Assembly: GCA_016714815.1 (NCBI GenBank)
Contig: JADKBZ010000002.1
Span: 434,001 to 498,000 of the forward strand
Origin: Holophagales bacterium
GTDB lineage: Bacteria; Acidobacteriota; Thermoanaerobaculia; UBA5066
DNA: 64,000 nucleotides
Reading direction: 5' to 3'
Part shown: positions 1 through 8,109 of the stretch, in pieces
How the letters are laid out: each line of letters opens with the position of its first letter
How positions within the stretch are numbered: the first letter of the stretch is position 1
Translations under genes and position numbers: made by a program
The notes under the pieces: generated by a model
The model's database searches: none
Seen by the model: the letters and a program-made list of their open reading frames with translations, nothing else
Told to the model about the DNA's origin: nothing

Positions 1-1
1 C

Positions 2-787
2 GTCGCGTGGGAAACCGCAATCGACAACGGCTCCAACGACGGGTTCCTCGACACGGCGTCCCGTCTCCGCCGGGACGCCTACCTCCCGGCGGCAGCCCGC
101 GCTCCCGGGAGGTTCGGGTCGTTCTTCCGCACCGATCTCAAGCTCGCCAATCCGTGGTCTGCTCCGGTCAACGTCCGGGTCTCCTACTACCCCTCGAAAG
201 GGGACGGCCCCCTCCAGCTGATCCTGAGCCTCGGGGCCTGGGAAACACGCCTCTTCGAGGACGCCCTTTCCAGCATCCTCGGACTACCCGAGGACTCCGC
301 CGGGGCCCTGAGGCTCACCGTCCTCGGAAACTCCCCCGGAATCGTCGCCTCGAGCCGCACCTACGCCGAGGAGGGCTCGAAGAGCTACGGACTCGCCATC
401 GGCGTTCTGGAGAACGCGGAAGCCGTGGCGGGCGAGCGGATCGCCCTGACGTTTCTCTCCTCCTCTGCCAGTACGCGGACGAACCTCGGGTTCCTCGAGA
501 CGTTCGGCATCGCGACGCGCGTGAGTGTGACCCTTCTCGACGTCTCGGGCGAGACGCTCGCGGTACGCGAGCTCCTCCTGGACCGCTACGAGGCCGTCCA
601 GTGGAACGACGTCTTCGCCGAGATGGGCGCCTCCCCGAAGGAGAGGGCCTCGGCTCTCGTCGACATCCTGGACGGCGGCGCCGTGATCGCGCACGCGATC
701 CGCGTCGACAACCGGACGAACGACGCGAGCTTCCTCCCCGGCAGGGTCCTCAGAACCCTCCCCCGGGTCCCGCTCGACGCCCGCTGA
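2..787 (+). CDS. C-terminal part of a secreted/surface protein (5' end outside window)
   Basis: The frame is open from the window edge to a TGA at 785-787, giving about 261 residues, so only the C-terminal part is visible. No conserved enzyme motif was recognised. The sequence contains a beta-rich pattern (SFFRTDLKLANP, VRVSYYPS, then TRTNLGFLETFG) of the kind found in large exported proteins of Acidobacteria-like genomes, where such modules repeat. It overlaps the 3' end of the convergent methyltransferase gene by 38 bp. The frame is chosen over a longer arginine-rich frame because its composition is protein-like and its third codon positions are GC-rich. Function unknown; surface location is inferred. 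Confidence 0.65.
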   Translation, partial: VAWETAIDNGSNDGFLDTASRLRRDAYLPAAARAPGRFGSFFRTDLKLANPWSAPVNVRVSYYPSKGDGPLQLILSLGAWETRLFEDALSSILGLPEDSAGALRLTVLGNSPGIVASSRTYAEEGSKSYGLAIGVLENAEAVAGERIALTFLSSSASTRTNLGFLETFGIATRVSVTLLDVSGETLAVRELLLDRYEAVQWNDVFAEMGASPKERASALVDILDGGAVIAHAIRVDNRTNDASFLPGRVLRTLPRVPLDAR

Positions 788-1442
788 CGAGCTCGAACCC
801 GTGGAGGTACCCCTCGCCCGCGTCCTCGACGCGGACGTCGAGGAGCCCCGCCCGCGAAAAGAGCGCCGCCACCTCCGCCCCGTCGCACGGCGCCACGACT
901 GCGCCCCGCGTGAAGCCGAGGACGGCCACGGCGAGCCGCTCCTGGATCCGGTCGACGGCCCTCTTCCACCGTGGCCCTCCGCCGCTCGTCAGGGCGACGA
1001 GGCTCCCGCCAGGAGAGAGGCGCGAGACCATCTCTCCCGTGAGAACGGCGCGCTCGGAAGGAGGGACGAGGTAGAGGACGTCGACGATCGCCACCTGGTC
1101 GAACCCGCGCTCCTCGACTTCCTCGACCCCCACGGCGCGGAAGGCGCGCCGCGGCGTCTCCCCGAGCCACGCCCTGGCCCGGCCCACCTTGCGCCCGTCC
1201 GGATCGACCCCGAGGTAGTGGCCGGAGTAACCGCTCCGGTCGAGGAGGTGGGCGAGGAGCCCCGGCCCGCAGCCGACGTCGAGGAGAGACGTCCCGTCGA
1301 TCCGGAGTGCGGCCACGACGCGCGCCCACGGCGCGCTCGACAGTCGCCCCGCCAGGTGCGCGCGTTCGGCCCGCGTGAGGACCTTCGCCGCCCGGAAGAG
1401 CTCGAACGCCCCCGGAATCCCGGCCGTCTGATTCCCGCTCAT
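750..1442 (-). CDS. class I SAM-dependent methyltransferase
   Basis: A 230-residue protein of the Rossmann-fold SAM methyltransferase superfamily. Motif I is DVGCGPGLLAHLLD (SAM glycine loop), followed by a YLGVDPDG acidic segment that should hold the SAM ribose, a VAIVDVLYLV strand and a LSPGGSLVAL post-motif. The substrate cannot be read from sequence. The chosen ATG at 1442 has no Shine-Dalgarno sequence, but a TACTCT hexamer (1450-1455) lies 7 nt upstream, so the mRNA may be nearly leaderless. It diverges from the GT2/ChbG pair at 1488, so a role in modifying a lipid-linked sugar is possible but only inferred. The open frame extends much further upstream but that part is arginine-rich shadow sequence. 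Confidence 0.8.
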   Translation of the reverse strand: MSGNQTAGIPGAFELFRAAKVLTRAERAHLAGRLSSAPWARVVAALRIDGTSLLDVGCGPGLLAHLLDRSGYSGHYLGVDPDGRKVGRARAWLGETPRRAFRAVGVEEVEERGFDQVAIVDVLYLVPPSERAVLTGEMVSRLSPGGSLVALTSGGGPRWKRAVDRIQERLAVAVLGFTRGAVVAPCDGAEVAALFSRAGLLDVRVEDAGEGYLHGFELVSGRRAGPGGGF

Positions 1443-1448
1443 CCCGCG

Positions 1449-1454
1449 TAGAGT
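1449..1454 (+). promoter_or_regulatory. candidate -10 hexamer for the GT2 gene
   Basis: TAGAGT sits 33 nt before the TTG start at 1488 and lies back to back with the candidate -10 of the divergent methyltransferase. No convincing -35 box is visible. A GCGAGGGG ribosome-binding stretch lies between it and the TTG. Confidence 0.25.
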
Positions 1455-1487
1455 AATCTCCGCCGTCGTGTTGCGAGGGGTTCCGAG

Positions 1488-2231
1488 TTGAGCGTCACGG
1501 CCGGGCGTCCCTTGCGAGCCGTCTCCCTCGTCGTTCCGATGTTCAACGAGGAGCGGAGCCTGACCCACTTCCTCGACGTCGCGCGGGACGCGCTCGGGCG
1601 CCACGTCGCCGACTGGGAGGTCGTCCTCGTCGACGACGCCTCCACCGACGGGACGGCCGCCGCCGCCGGCGCGCGCGCCGCGGACGAGCCGCGAATCCGC
1701 GTCGTCCGTCACGAGAGGAACCGGGGCCTCGGCGGGGCGCTGAAGTCGGGCTTTTCCGCCGCATCGAAGGAGTGGGTCCTCTACTCCGACTGCGACCTCC
1801 CGTGGGACCTCGACGAGGCGGGCCGGGTCTTCCGCGCGGCGGAGCTGACCGGGGCCGACGTCGTCTCCGGCTACCGGCACGACCGGACGGGCGAAGGCCC
1901 GCTCCGGACGATCTACTCCTTCCTCTACAACGGTCTCGTCCAGGCCCTCTTCCGCTTCCCGATCCGCGACGTGAACTTCTCCTGCAAGCTGATTCGGAGG
2001 AGCTTCCTCGACGGCCTGCCCCTCGAGAGCGAAGGCTCGTTCATCGACGCCGAGCTCCTCGTGCGGCTTCGCAACCGCGGAGCCCTGATCCAGCAGGTCG
2101 GCCTCGACTACTTTCCGAGGACGCGCGGAGTCTCCACGCTTTCCTCGCCTCGCACCATCCTCCGGATCCTCGGCGACCTCGCCCGCCTCGCCCCAGCGCT
2201 GCGTGCCGAGCGGCGGCGATTCGCCCGGTGA
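1488..2231 (+). CDS. GT2 family glycosyltransferase (polyprenyl-phosphate sugar transferase type)
   Basis: A 247-residue GT-A fold glycosyltransferase. It shows the family start VSLVVPMFNEERSL, the nucleotide-binding VVLVDDASTDGT, the NRGLGGALKSGF segment and a YSDCDLPWD acidic motif in the DXD position. It resembles DPM1/ArnC-type enzymes that charge a polyprenyl phosphate with a sugar, but no membrane domain follows, so it acts at the cytoplasmic face. The start is TTG preceded by a GCGAGGGG Shine-Dalgarno region. Its TGA overlaps the GTG of the next gene by 4 bp (GTGA), implying translational coupling with the ChbG-like deacetylase. The donor sugar is unknown. Confidence 0.85.
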   Translation: MSVTAGRPLRAVSLVVPMFNEERSLTHFLDVARDALGRHVADWEVVLVDDASTDGTAAAAGARAADEPRIRVVRHERNRGLGGALKSGFSAASKEWVLYSDCDLPWDLDEAGRVFRAAELTGADVVSGYRHDRTGEGPLRTIYSFLYNGLVQALFRFPIRDVNFSCKLIRRSFLDGLPLESEGSFIDAELLVRLRNRGALIQQVGLDYFPRTRGVSTLSSPRTILRILGDLARLAPALRAERRRFAR

Positions 2232-3124
2232 CACGCCTCGTCCTGACCGCGGACGACGCCGGGCTCGCGGCCCCGCTCTCGAAACGCATCGCGTCCCTGC
2301 TGGCCGGCGGCCGCCTTTCGGCGACGAGCGTCCTCGCGTGCGCCCCCGCGTTCGCCGCGGCCGTCGACGCGCTCGTCGCGGCGGAAGTGACCGAGACGGG
2401 AGTCCACCTCTGCGCCGTCGGGGGCGAGACGCCCCTCTCGCCCCTTCGCTCCGTTTCGACGCTCGCGCCCGGAGGCCGATTCCCGGGCTCCTGGCCGGTC
2501 GTGGCGGCGCGGGTCGCCACCGGACAGGTCCGCCTCGCCGAGGTGGAGCGCGAGTGGGAGGCGCAGATCGCCGCCGTGCGGGACGCGGGCCTTCTCGTGA
2601 CCCACCTCGACTCCCACCAGCACCTCCACCTCCTGCCGAGGCTCCTCCCGATCGCCCTCTCCCTGGCGCGCCGATTCGACGTTCCGTTCGTCCGGGCGCC
2701 TCACGCCGGCGATCCGGCGGCCGTCGGGGCCCCGGTCGGGCCAGCGGGCCGATTGCGCGCGCGGCTCCTCTCGCTCTTCGGCGCCGCGGCGAGACGGCAG
2801 ATCGCCGACGCCGGCCTTCCCGAGCCGCCCCGCATCCTCGGGCTCGCCGAGGCGGGCCGGATGACCCTCCCACGCTGGAGGTCGCTCGTTTCCGGGATAC
2901 CCCGCACCGGGACGTTCGAGGTCGTCCTTCACCCGGGAGCGGACGACCCGGAGGCCCGGAACCTCTACCCGTGGGGATACGAGTGGGAGGCCGAGGCCCG
3001 CGCCCTCGAAAGCGATGAGCTCGCCCGCCTCCTCGCGTCGCGAGACCTCGAGGTCGTTTCGTTCTCCCGCCTCGCCGTCGCGCCGGACCCGGCGGGCGTC
3101 GTGCCTCAGGGCGTCGTGCCTTAG
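2228..3124 (+). CDS. ChbG/YdjC-like carbohydrate deacetylase
   Basis: A 298-residue member of the YdjC/ChbG (carbohydrate esterase-like) deacetylase family. The N-terminal TADDAGL gives the metal-binding aspartates and THLDSHQHLHLLP supplies the metal-binding histidines; FEVVLHPG near the C terminus matches the late conserved motif. Family members remove N-acetyl groups from oligosaccharides, and lipid-linked sugar substrates are plausible given coupling to the GT2 enzyme through the GTGA overlap. No signal peptide is visible, so it is cytoplasmic. Confidence 0.85.
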   Translation: MTRLVLTADDAGLAAPLSKRIASLLAGGRLSATSVLACAPAFAAAVDALVAAEVTETGVHLCAVGGETPLSPLRSVSTLAPGGRFPGSWPVVAARVATGQVRLAEVEREWEAQIAAVRDAGLLVTHLDSHQHLHLLPRLLPIALSLARRFDVPFVRAPHAGDPAAVGAPVGPAGRLRARLLSLFGAAARRQIADAGLPEPPRILGLAEAGRMTLPRWRSLVSGIPRTGTFEVVLHPGADDPEARNLYPWGYEWEAEARALESDELARLLASRDLEVVSFSRLAVAPDPAGVVPQGVVP

Positions 3125-3127
3125 GAT
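3122..3127 (+). promoter_or_regulatory. candidate -10 hexamer before the ABC-2 exporter
   Basis: TAGGAT overlaps the TAG stop of the deacetylase and ends 6 nt before the GTG at 3134. A transcript starting 6-7 nt downstream would be leaderless. The embedded AGGA could instead serve as a weak ribosome-binding site for read-through mRNA. Confidence 0.25.
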
Positions 3128-3133
3128 CGCTCC

Positions 3134-4057
3134 GTGACCGCATTCGCCATCCGTTGCGCGGGCCTCGTCAAGCGCTACGACGACGTCGTCGCCGTCGACG
3201 GCCTCGACCTCGAGGTCCGCCGGGGCGAGTGCTTCGGCCTCCTCGGGCCGAACGGCGCCGGCAAGACGACGACGATCGAGATCCTCGAGGGGCTGACCGA
3301 GGCCGACGAGGGCGACGTCGAGGTCCTCGGCGCGCACTGGAGCCGGGACGGGCGCGCCCTTCGCGAACGGCTCGGCATCTCCCTCCAGGAGACCCAGCTC
3401 GCCGACAAGCTGACGGTCGAGGAGACGCTCCTCCTCTTTCGCTCCTTCTACCGGAAGGGACGCGACCCCGAGGAGCTCCTCGCCACACTCTCCCTCGGCG
3501 AAAAGCGCCACTCCCGCGTCGGGAAGCTCTCCGGCGGGCAGCGTCAGCGGCTCGCCGTCGCCTGCGCCCTTGCCGGCGAGCCGGAGCTCCTCTTCCTCGA
3601 CGAGCCGACGACGGGCCTCGACCCGCAGAGCCGGCGGGATCTCTGGGAGCAGGTCGAGCGGTTCCAGGCGGGAGGAGGAACGGTCCTGCTGACGACGCAC
3701 TACATGGACGAAGCCGAACGCCTCTGCGACCGCGTGGCGATCGTCGACCACGGCAAGCGGATCGCCCTCGGCACGCCGGAGGAGCTGATCGCCCAGCTCC
3801 ACGCCACGAACGTCGTCGAGTTCGCCACCGAGCCCCGCCTGCCGGAGGCGCTGCTGACCGCCCTGCCCGGGGTCTCCGAGGTGCATGCGGACGGGGACGG
3901 ATGGGCTCTCGGCGTCCGGACGCTCGCCGAGACGGTTCCGGCCCTCCTCGCCGCCGTCGACGCCGCTTCCGCGCGCCTTCTCACGCTGGCGACCCACCGC
4001 GCGACGCTCGAGGATCTCTTCGTCGCGAAGACGGGTCGGAGGCTTCGCGATGCGTAG
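3134..4057 (+). CDS. ABC transporter ATP-binding protein (ABC-2 exporter type)
   Basis: A 307-residue ATPase of the DrrA/CcmA-like exporter class. Walker A GPNGAGKT is at residues 38-45, signature LSGGQ at 132-136 and Walker B LLFLDEP at about 152-158, followed by the H-loop LLTTHY. About 80 residues follow the nucleotide-binding domain, as in DrrA-like proteins. It should power the membrane protein encoded next, with which it overlaps by 8 bp. The substrate (lipid, polysaccharide or drug) cannot be deduced. GTG start. Confidence 0.92.
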   Translation: MTAFAIRCAGLVKRYDDVVAVDGLDLEVRRGECFGLLGPNGAGKTTTIEILEGLTEADEGDVEVLGAHWSRDGRALRERLGISLQETQLADKLTVEETLLLFRSFYRKGRDPEELLATLSLGEKRHSRVGKLSGGQRQRLAVACALAGEPELLFLDEPTTGLDPQSRRDLWEQVERFQAGGGTVLLTTHYMDEAERLCDRVAIVDHGKRIALGTPEELIAQLHATNVVEFATEPRLPEALLTALPGVSEVHADGDGWALGVRTLAETVPALLAAVDAASARLLTLATHRATLEDLFVAKTGRRLRDA

Positions 4058-5087
4058 GCCCTTCCCGGCGCTCGGCGAGCTCACCCTCGCCCGCCTCCGC
4101 GAGTTCCTCCGAGAGCCCGAGGCGCTCTTCTGGGTCTTCGCCTTTCCGGTCCTCCTCGCCCTCGCGCTCGGCCTCGCGTTCCGCGGAAAGGCCCCGGAGA
4201 GGATCCCGGTCGGCGTCGCCGACGGCCCGGGCGCGGCGGCCATCGCGACGACACTCGGGCGCTCTCCCGCGCTCCTTCCTCGCGTCTACGCGGATTCCAC
4301 GGGCCGGGAGGCTCTTCGCACCGGGAAGATCTCACTCCTCGTCGAGGACGACGGAGGGCTCGTCTACCGGTACGACCCGACCCGGCCCGACGCGCGCGCC
4401 GCCCGCCTCGAGGTCGACGACGCCCTCCAGCGGGCCGCCGGCCGGATCGACCCTCTCCGCCCGCGCGAGACCCGCTCCACGGAGCCCGGCTCGAGGTACA
4501 TCGACTTCCTCGTCCCGGGCCTCCTCGGACTCAACCTGATGGGGACGGGAATGTGGGGCCTCGGGTTCTCGATCGTCACCGCGCGGACGAGGAAGCTCCT
4601 CAAGAGGCTCGCCGCGACCCCGATGCGGCGGAGCGAATACCTCCTCTCGCAGATGCTCGCCCGGCTCGTCTTCCTCGTCTTCGAGGTGGCGGTCCTGGTC
4701 GGTTTCGGGTGGCTCGCGTTCGGAGTCGAGGTGCGGGGCTCTCTGGGAGCTCTCGCCCTCGTCTCGCTCCTCGGAGCGGCCTCGTTCGCCGGCCTCGGCC
4801 TCCTCGTCTCCTCGAGAACGAAGACCGTCGAAGGCGTCAGCGGCCTGATGAACCTCGTGATGCTCCCGATGTGGCTCCTGTCGGGGACCTTCTTCTCCTG
4901 GGAGCGCTTCCCCGAAGCCGTTCACCCGTTCATCCGGGCGCTGCCGCTCACGGCGCTCAACGACGCCCTCCGGGCGGTGATGACGGAAGGACGCCCGCTC
5001 TCGGCCCTCGGCCTCGAGCTGGGCGTCCTCGCGCTCACCGGGACGGTCTCGTTCCTCGTGGCCGTCCGGGTCTTCCGGTGGCAGTGA
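4050..5087 (+). CDS. ABC-2 type transporter permease
   Basis: A 345-residue inner-membrane protein. It has one N-terminal transmembrane helix (LFWVFAFPVLLALALGLAF), a soluble loop of about 120 residues and five to six C-terminal helices beginning at IDFLVPGLLGLNLMG, the ABC2_membrane architecture. The C-terminal part includes the typical MLPMWLLSGTFFSWERFPE segment. The ATG at 4050 lies inside the end of the ATPase gene (8-bp overlap), so the two are translated together. Its stop codon directly abuts the stop of the convergent gene at 5088. Confidence 0.9.
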   Translation: MRRPFPALGELTLARLREFLREPEALFWVFAFPVLLALALGLAFRGKAPERIPVGVADGPGAAAIATTLGRSPALLPRVYADSTGREALRTGKISLLVEDDGGLVYRYDPTRPDARAARLEVDDALQRAAGRIDPLRPRETRSTEPGSRYIDFLVPGLLGLNLMGTGMWGLGFSIVTARTRKLLKRLAATPMRRSEYLLSQMLARLVFLVFEVAVLVGFGWLAFGVEVRGSLGALALVSLLGAASFAGLGLLVSSRTKTVEGVSGLMNLVMLPMWLLSGTFFSWERFPEAVHPFIRALPLTALNDALRAVMTEGRPLSALGLELGVLALTGTVSFLVAVRVFRWQ

Positions 5088-5717
5088 CTACCAGCTGACG
5101 GTCTTCCCGTCGGCGTCCTTCTTCTGCTCGTCGGCGGGAAGGTGGAACGGCAGCTGGGCGCTCATCGTCTTGTTCTTCAGGATCAGCGTGTAGAGCCCGG
5201 GTTTCCAGCCACCCGCCGGGGCCTCGAAGAAGAGGTCCCCGATCGTCAGCAGGTTCGGCCCGCCCCCGATCGCGTCCTGGACGATGTGTTCGCCCGGAAT
5301 CGTGAAGAACGGGAGACGCTGCTCCAGGGTGACGCGCGAGAAGTAGCCGGCGATCGGGTCGCGCGACACGGACGCTTTCTGGAGGACCCAGCGGACGTCC
5401 CGGAATCCCTCGGAAAGCCGTTTCTGGCCCGGCAGGGGAAGGCTCTCCCCGCCCGGGGTCAGCAGGGAAACGTCCTCGCGGTGCAGGTCGACCGGCTTCC
5501 CTTCGGCGGCGAAGGCGAGCTCGAGGAGGAGCCAGGGCTCCTTCTCGAAGCTCTGGCTGGCGTATCGCCAGGAGAGGACGGCCCTCACGGTCTCATCCTG
5601 GTACTGGACGACGGTCTTCCCGAGCCGGGTCACGGGGGCCTTCGCGGGGGCCGCGCCGGCACCCGCGGCGAAAGCGACCGTGGCGAGAATGGCGATCCAT
5701 CTGTTCCTGCGAAGCAT
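5088..5717 (-). CDS. exported protein of unknown function
   Basis: A 209-residue protein with a clear Sec signal peptide (MLRRNRWIAILATVAFAAG, cleavage near AGAAPA). The mature part is beta-rich and reads like a substrate-binding or surface domain (WLLLELAFAAEGKPVDLHREDVSLLTPGG; GGWKPGLYTLILKNK). No catalytic motif was recognised. A GGGAGGA Shine-Dalgarno sequence precedes the ATG. It faces the Spy-like gene divergently, and both products are predicted to be exported. Confidence 0.75.
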   Translation of the reverse strand: MLRRNRWIAILATVAFAAGAGAAPAKAPVTRLGKTVVQYQDETVRAVLSWRYASQSFEKEPWLLLELAFAAEGKPVDLHREDVSLLTPGGESLPLPGQKRLSEGFRDVRWVLQKASVSRDPIAGYFSRVTLEQRLPFFTIPGEHIVQDAIGGGPNLLTIGDLFFEAPAGGWKPGLYTLILKNKTMSAQLPFHLPADEQKKDADGKTVSW

Positions 5718-5909
5718 CGAATCCTCCCGGCGTCCTCGCGAGAGGTCGGTTTCCCGCCCCGAGGACGCCTGCACGCCGACGTGAGCACATCTCGCGCCAA
5801 TCGCCGGGCTCGGCCGACGACGTAAACGAAAACCGTCCCGTGGCCGTCTTTCCGGGTGTCCGGGCCGAACGGAAACCCCGGGAGGGCCGGACGAGGAAAG
5901 GAGACCACG
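5718..5909. other. divergent intergenic region
   Basis: This 192-bp region separates two exported-protein genes and must hold both promoters. I see ribosome-binding sites at both ends but no convincing -10/-35 pair, operator or hairpin. Confidence 0.4.
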
Positions 5910-6413
5910 ATGAAACAGACCACGAGAAGGCTCGCGACCACGGCCATGACCCTGAGCCTGCTTCTCGCGGGGAGCGCCGCCTTCGCCGGACAGGAGTTTC
6001 GCGGAGGCCGTGAAGGAGCCCCGGGACGGGCGATGAGAGCCGCATTGGCCAGGCTCGACCTGACCGACGCCCAGGAGCTGAAGGTCAAGGAGCTCCTGAA
6101 GGGTGAGAAGCCGAAATACGAGGCGCTCCGCGAGGAGGGCCGCGCCGCCCGCGGGGCGCTCCGGACCGCCGCGAGGGCCGAGTCCCCCGACCCGGCCACC
6201 GTCGGCTCCGCCTTCCTGCGTGTCCAGGCGCACCGGAAGACGGTTCGCGCGGAGATGGAATCCTCCCGCCAGAAGATCGAGGCCCTCCTCACGCCCGAGC
6301 AGCGGGCGAAGCTGGAAGGGCTCCGGGAAGGACGCCGGGCCGCTCGAGGCGCCGCCTTTGGACGTGGTCCCCACGGTCGAAAGGCCGGAGGCTCGAGGCC
6401 TCCGCTGGGCTGA
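5910..6413 (+). CDS. Spy/CpxP-like periplasmic protein
   Basis: A 167-residue exported helical protein. After the signal peptide (LSLLLAGSAAFA) it carries two LTxxQ-type motifs, LTDAQ and LTPEQ, separated by charged amphipathic helices, which is the hallmark of the Spy/CpxP/heavy-metal-resistance family of periplasmic chaperones. It probably binds unfolded proteins or metal-stressed envelope proteins. The ATG is preceded by an AAAGGAGA Shine-Dalgarno sequence. The C terminus is Arg/Gly-rich and disordered. Confidence 0.78.
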   Translation: MKQTTRRLATTAMTLSLLLAGSAAFAGQEFRGGREGAPGRAMRAALARLDLTDAQELKVKELLKGEKPKYEALREEGRAARGALRTAARAESPDPATVGSAFLRVQAHRKTVRAEMESSRQKIEALLTPEQRAKLEGLREGRRAARGAAFGRGPHGRKAGGSRPPLG

Positions 6414-6437
6414 ACCCCTCCTGCCGGGCCGGCTCGT

Positions 6438-6465
6438 GAGGCGGGGCGCCAGCGCGCCCCGCCTC
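6438..6465 (+). terminator. strong GC hairpin, probable terminator of the Spy-like gene
   Basis: A perfect 12-bp stem (GAGGCGGGGCGC pairing with GCGCCCCGCCTC) with a CAGC loop lies 24 bp after the stop codon. No T-run follows, so it may act as an mRNA-stabilising end or as a terminator that does not need U's. Confidence 0.5.
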
Positions 6466-6538
6466 GTCCGTTCGGCCCCCCGGCACGGGCTCTCGCCGGA
6501 CGGAGGGGAGCCCCGAAGGGCCGGCCCTGGGCGGCCCC

Positions 6539-6544
6539 TATAAT
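6539..6544 (+). promoter_or_regulatory. candidate -10 box for lpdA
   Basis: A perfect TATAAT, rare in this GC-rich sequence, lies 64 nt upstream of the lpdA ATG. The expected -35 position (6516-6521) shows no match to TTGACA, so the promoter may need an activator. Confidence 0.4.
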
Positions 6545-6608
6545 TGCTGCTCACGATAGCGCCCCGGAAACGCCCCCGTTCCGGTGAGGCGCCCAGGAGA
6601 TTCGAGAG

Positions 6609-8036
6609 ATGAGCAGCACTCCCTCCGCGTCGTACGACGTCGTCGTCATCGGCTCCGGTCCCGGCGGCTACGTCGCCGCCATCCGAGCCGCCCAGCTCGG
6701 CCTGAAGACCGCGATCGTCGAGAAGGACGCGAAGGCCCCCGGGATCGGCCTCGGCGGCACCTGCCTCCATCGCGGCTGCATCCCGACCAAGGCGATGCTC
6801 AAGGCGGCGACCCTCTTCGACGAGGTCCGGCACGCCGGCGACTTCGGCGTCAAGGTCTCCGGGGTCGAGCTCGACTTCGACGCCGTCCGGAAGTTCCGCG
6901 ACAAGGTCGTCTTCAAGGGCGCCCGCGGCGTCGAGTACCTGATGAAAAAGAACAAGGTCGACGTCGTTTCCGGCTTTGGCCGCCTCGAGGGAGCCGGCCG
7001 CGTCGTCGTCTCGGCCGAGGAGGGCGAAAAGGTCCTCGACGCAAGGAACGTCCTCCTGGCGACCGGGTCGGCCCCGCGCGACCTGCCGTTCCTGAAGGCG
7101 GACGGCGTGAAGATTCTCAACTCCGACCACGTCCTGAAGTCGACCCACGTCCCGAAATCCGTCCTCGTCATCGGCTCCGGCGCCGTCGGTTCGGAGTTCG
7201 CCTCGTGCTATTCCCGATACGGCGCGAAGACGGTCCTCGTCGAGGTCCTCCCCCGCCTCCTCCCGGTGGAGGACGAGGAAGTATCCAAGGAGGTCGAGAA
7301 GTCGTTCCGGAAACGCGGCATCGAGTGCTGCACCGGGACCGCGGTCGAGGCGGTGGCCGAAAACCCCGACGGCACGCTCAAGGTCGCCGCGAAGACGGTC
7401 GACGGCGTTTCGAAGGTCTGGGACGTGGAATGGGTCATCCTGGCCGTCGGCCGCCGACCCGTCACCGAAGGTCTCGGCCTCGAGGCCGCCGGCGTCGTCA
7501 CCGATCGGGGCTACGTCAAGGTCGACGCGCACCAGCGTACGAACGTCCCGGGCGTCTACGCCATCGGCGACTGCACCCCGACGATCTGGCTCGCCCACGT
7601 CGCCTCGGCCGAGGGGATCGTCGCCGCCGAGACGATCGCGGGGCACCCCACCGTCCCGATCAACCGCGACCAGGTCCCCGGCTGCACCTACTGCGACCCC
7701 GAGGTCGCCTCCATCGGCCTGACGGAAGCGAAGGCGAAGGAGCGCGGCTTCGACGTGAAGGTCGGAAAGTTCGGTTTCCAGGTCCTCGCGAAGTCCGCCA
7801 TGGAGCACACGAACGAAGGGTTCGTGAAGATCGTCTCCGACCGGAAGTACGACGAGGTCCTCGGCGTCCACATCGTCGGCCCGCACGCCACCGAGCTGAT
7901 CGGTCAGGCGGCAGCCTTCCTGCGCTGCGAGGCGACGACCGAGGAGATGGTCCGGACGATCCACGCCCACCCGACGCTCTCCGAGGCGCTCCACGAGGCG
8001 GCCGAGGCGGTCGGCGGCCACAACATCCACGGCTGA
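6609..8036 (+). CDS. lpdA: dihydrolipoyl dehydrogenase (E3)
   Basis: A 475-residue flavoprotein that reoxidises dihydrolipoamide with NAD+ for 2-oxoacid dehydrogenase complexes or the glycine cleavage system. The FAD motif GSGPGGYVAA starts at residue 15. The redox-active disulfide GGTCLHRGCIPTK has Cys52 and Cys57. The NAD motif is VIGSGAVGSEFA, the second FAD motif is VYAIGDCTP, and the C-terminal interface motif HAHPTLSE supplies the catalytic His454 and Glu459. No E1 or E2 gene is adjacent, so it probably serves complexes encoded elsewhere. Hairpins bound it on both sides, suggesting a monocistronic gene. Confidence 0.95.
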   Translation: MSSTPSASYDVVVIGSGPGGYVAAIRAAQLGLKTAIVEKDAKAPGIGLGGTCLHRGCIPTKAMLKAATLFDEVRHAGDFGVKVSGVELDFDAVRKFRDKVVFKGARGVEYLMKKNKVDVVSGFGRLEGAGRVVVSAEEGEKVLDARNVLLATGSAPRDLPFLKADGVKILNSDHVLKSTHVPKSVLVIGSGAVGSEFASCYSRYGAKTVLVEVLPRLLPVEDEEVSKEVEKSFRKRGIECCTGTAVEAVAENPDGTLKVAAKTVDGVSKVWDVEWVILAVGRRPVTEGLGLEAAGVVTDRGYVKVDAHQRTNVPGVYAIGDCTPTIWLAHVASAEGIVAAETIAGHPTVPINRDQVPGCTYCDPEVASIGLTEAKAKERGFDVKVGKFGFQVLAKSAMEHTNEGFVKIVSDRKYDEVLGVHIVGPHATELIGQAAAFLRCEATTEEMVRTIHAHPTLSEALHEAAEAVGGHNIHG

Positions 8037-8063
8037 ACGGGCTCCGGGCCTTCTCCCTTCACG

Positions 8064-8091
8064 CGGCCCGGCGGGCTTCGCCGGGCCGTTT
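8064..8091 (+). terminator. intrinsic terminator after lpdA
   Basis: A 10-bp perfect stem (CGGCCCGGCG with CGCCGGGCCG, loop GGCTT) is followed by TTT and lies 28 bp after the lpdA stop. Confidence 0.7.
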
Positions 8092-8109
8092 CGCCTCCAC
8101 GGGGGTCGA

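Noticed and set aside
1443..3143. N-terminal extension of the methyltransferase frame, rich in Arg/Pro/Gly
   Set aside because: It is antisense to the GT2 and ChbG genes and shows shadow composition; the methyltransferase fold begins at 1442.
6482..6497. CGGCACG...CTCGC upstream of lpdA as a sigma-54 site
   Set aside because: Spacing between the GG and GC pairs is one base too long and the first T is missing.
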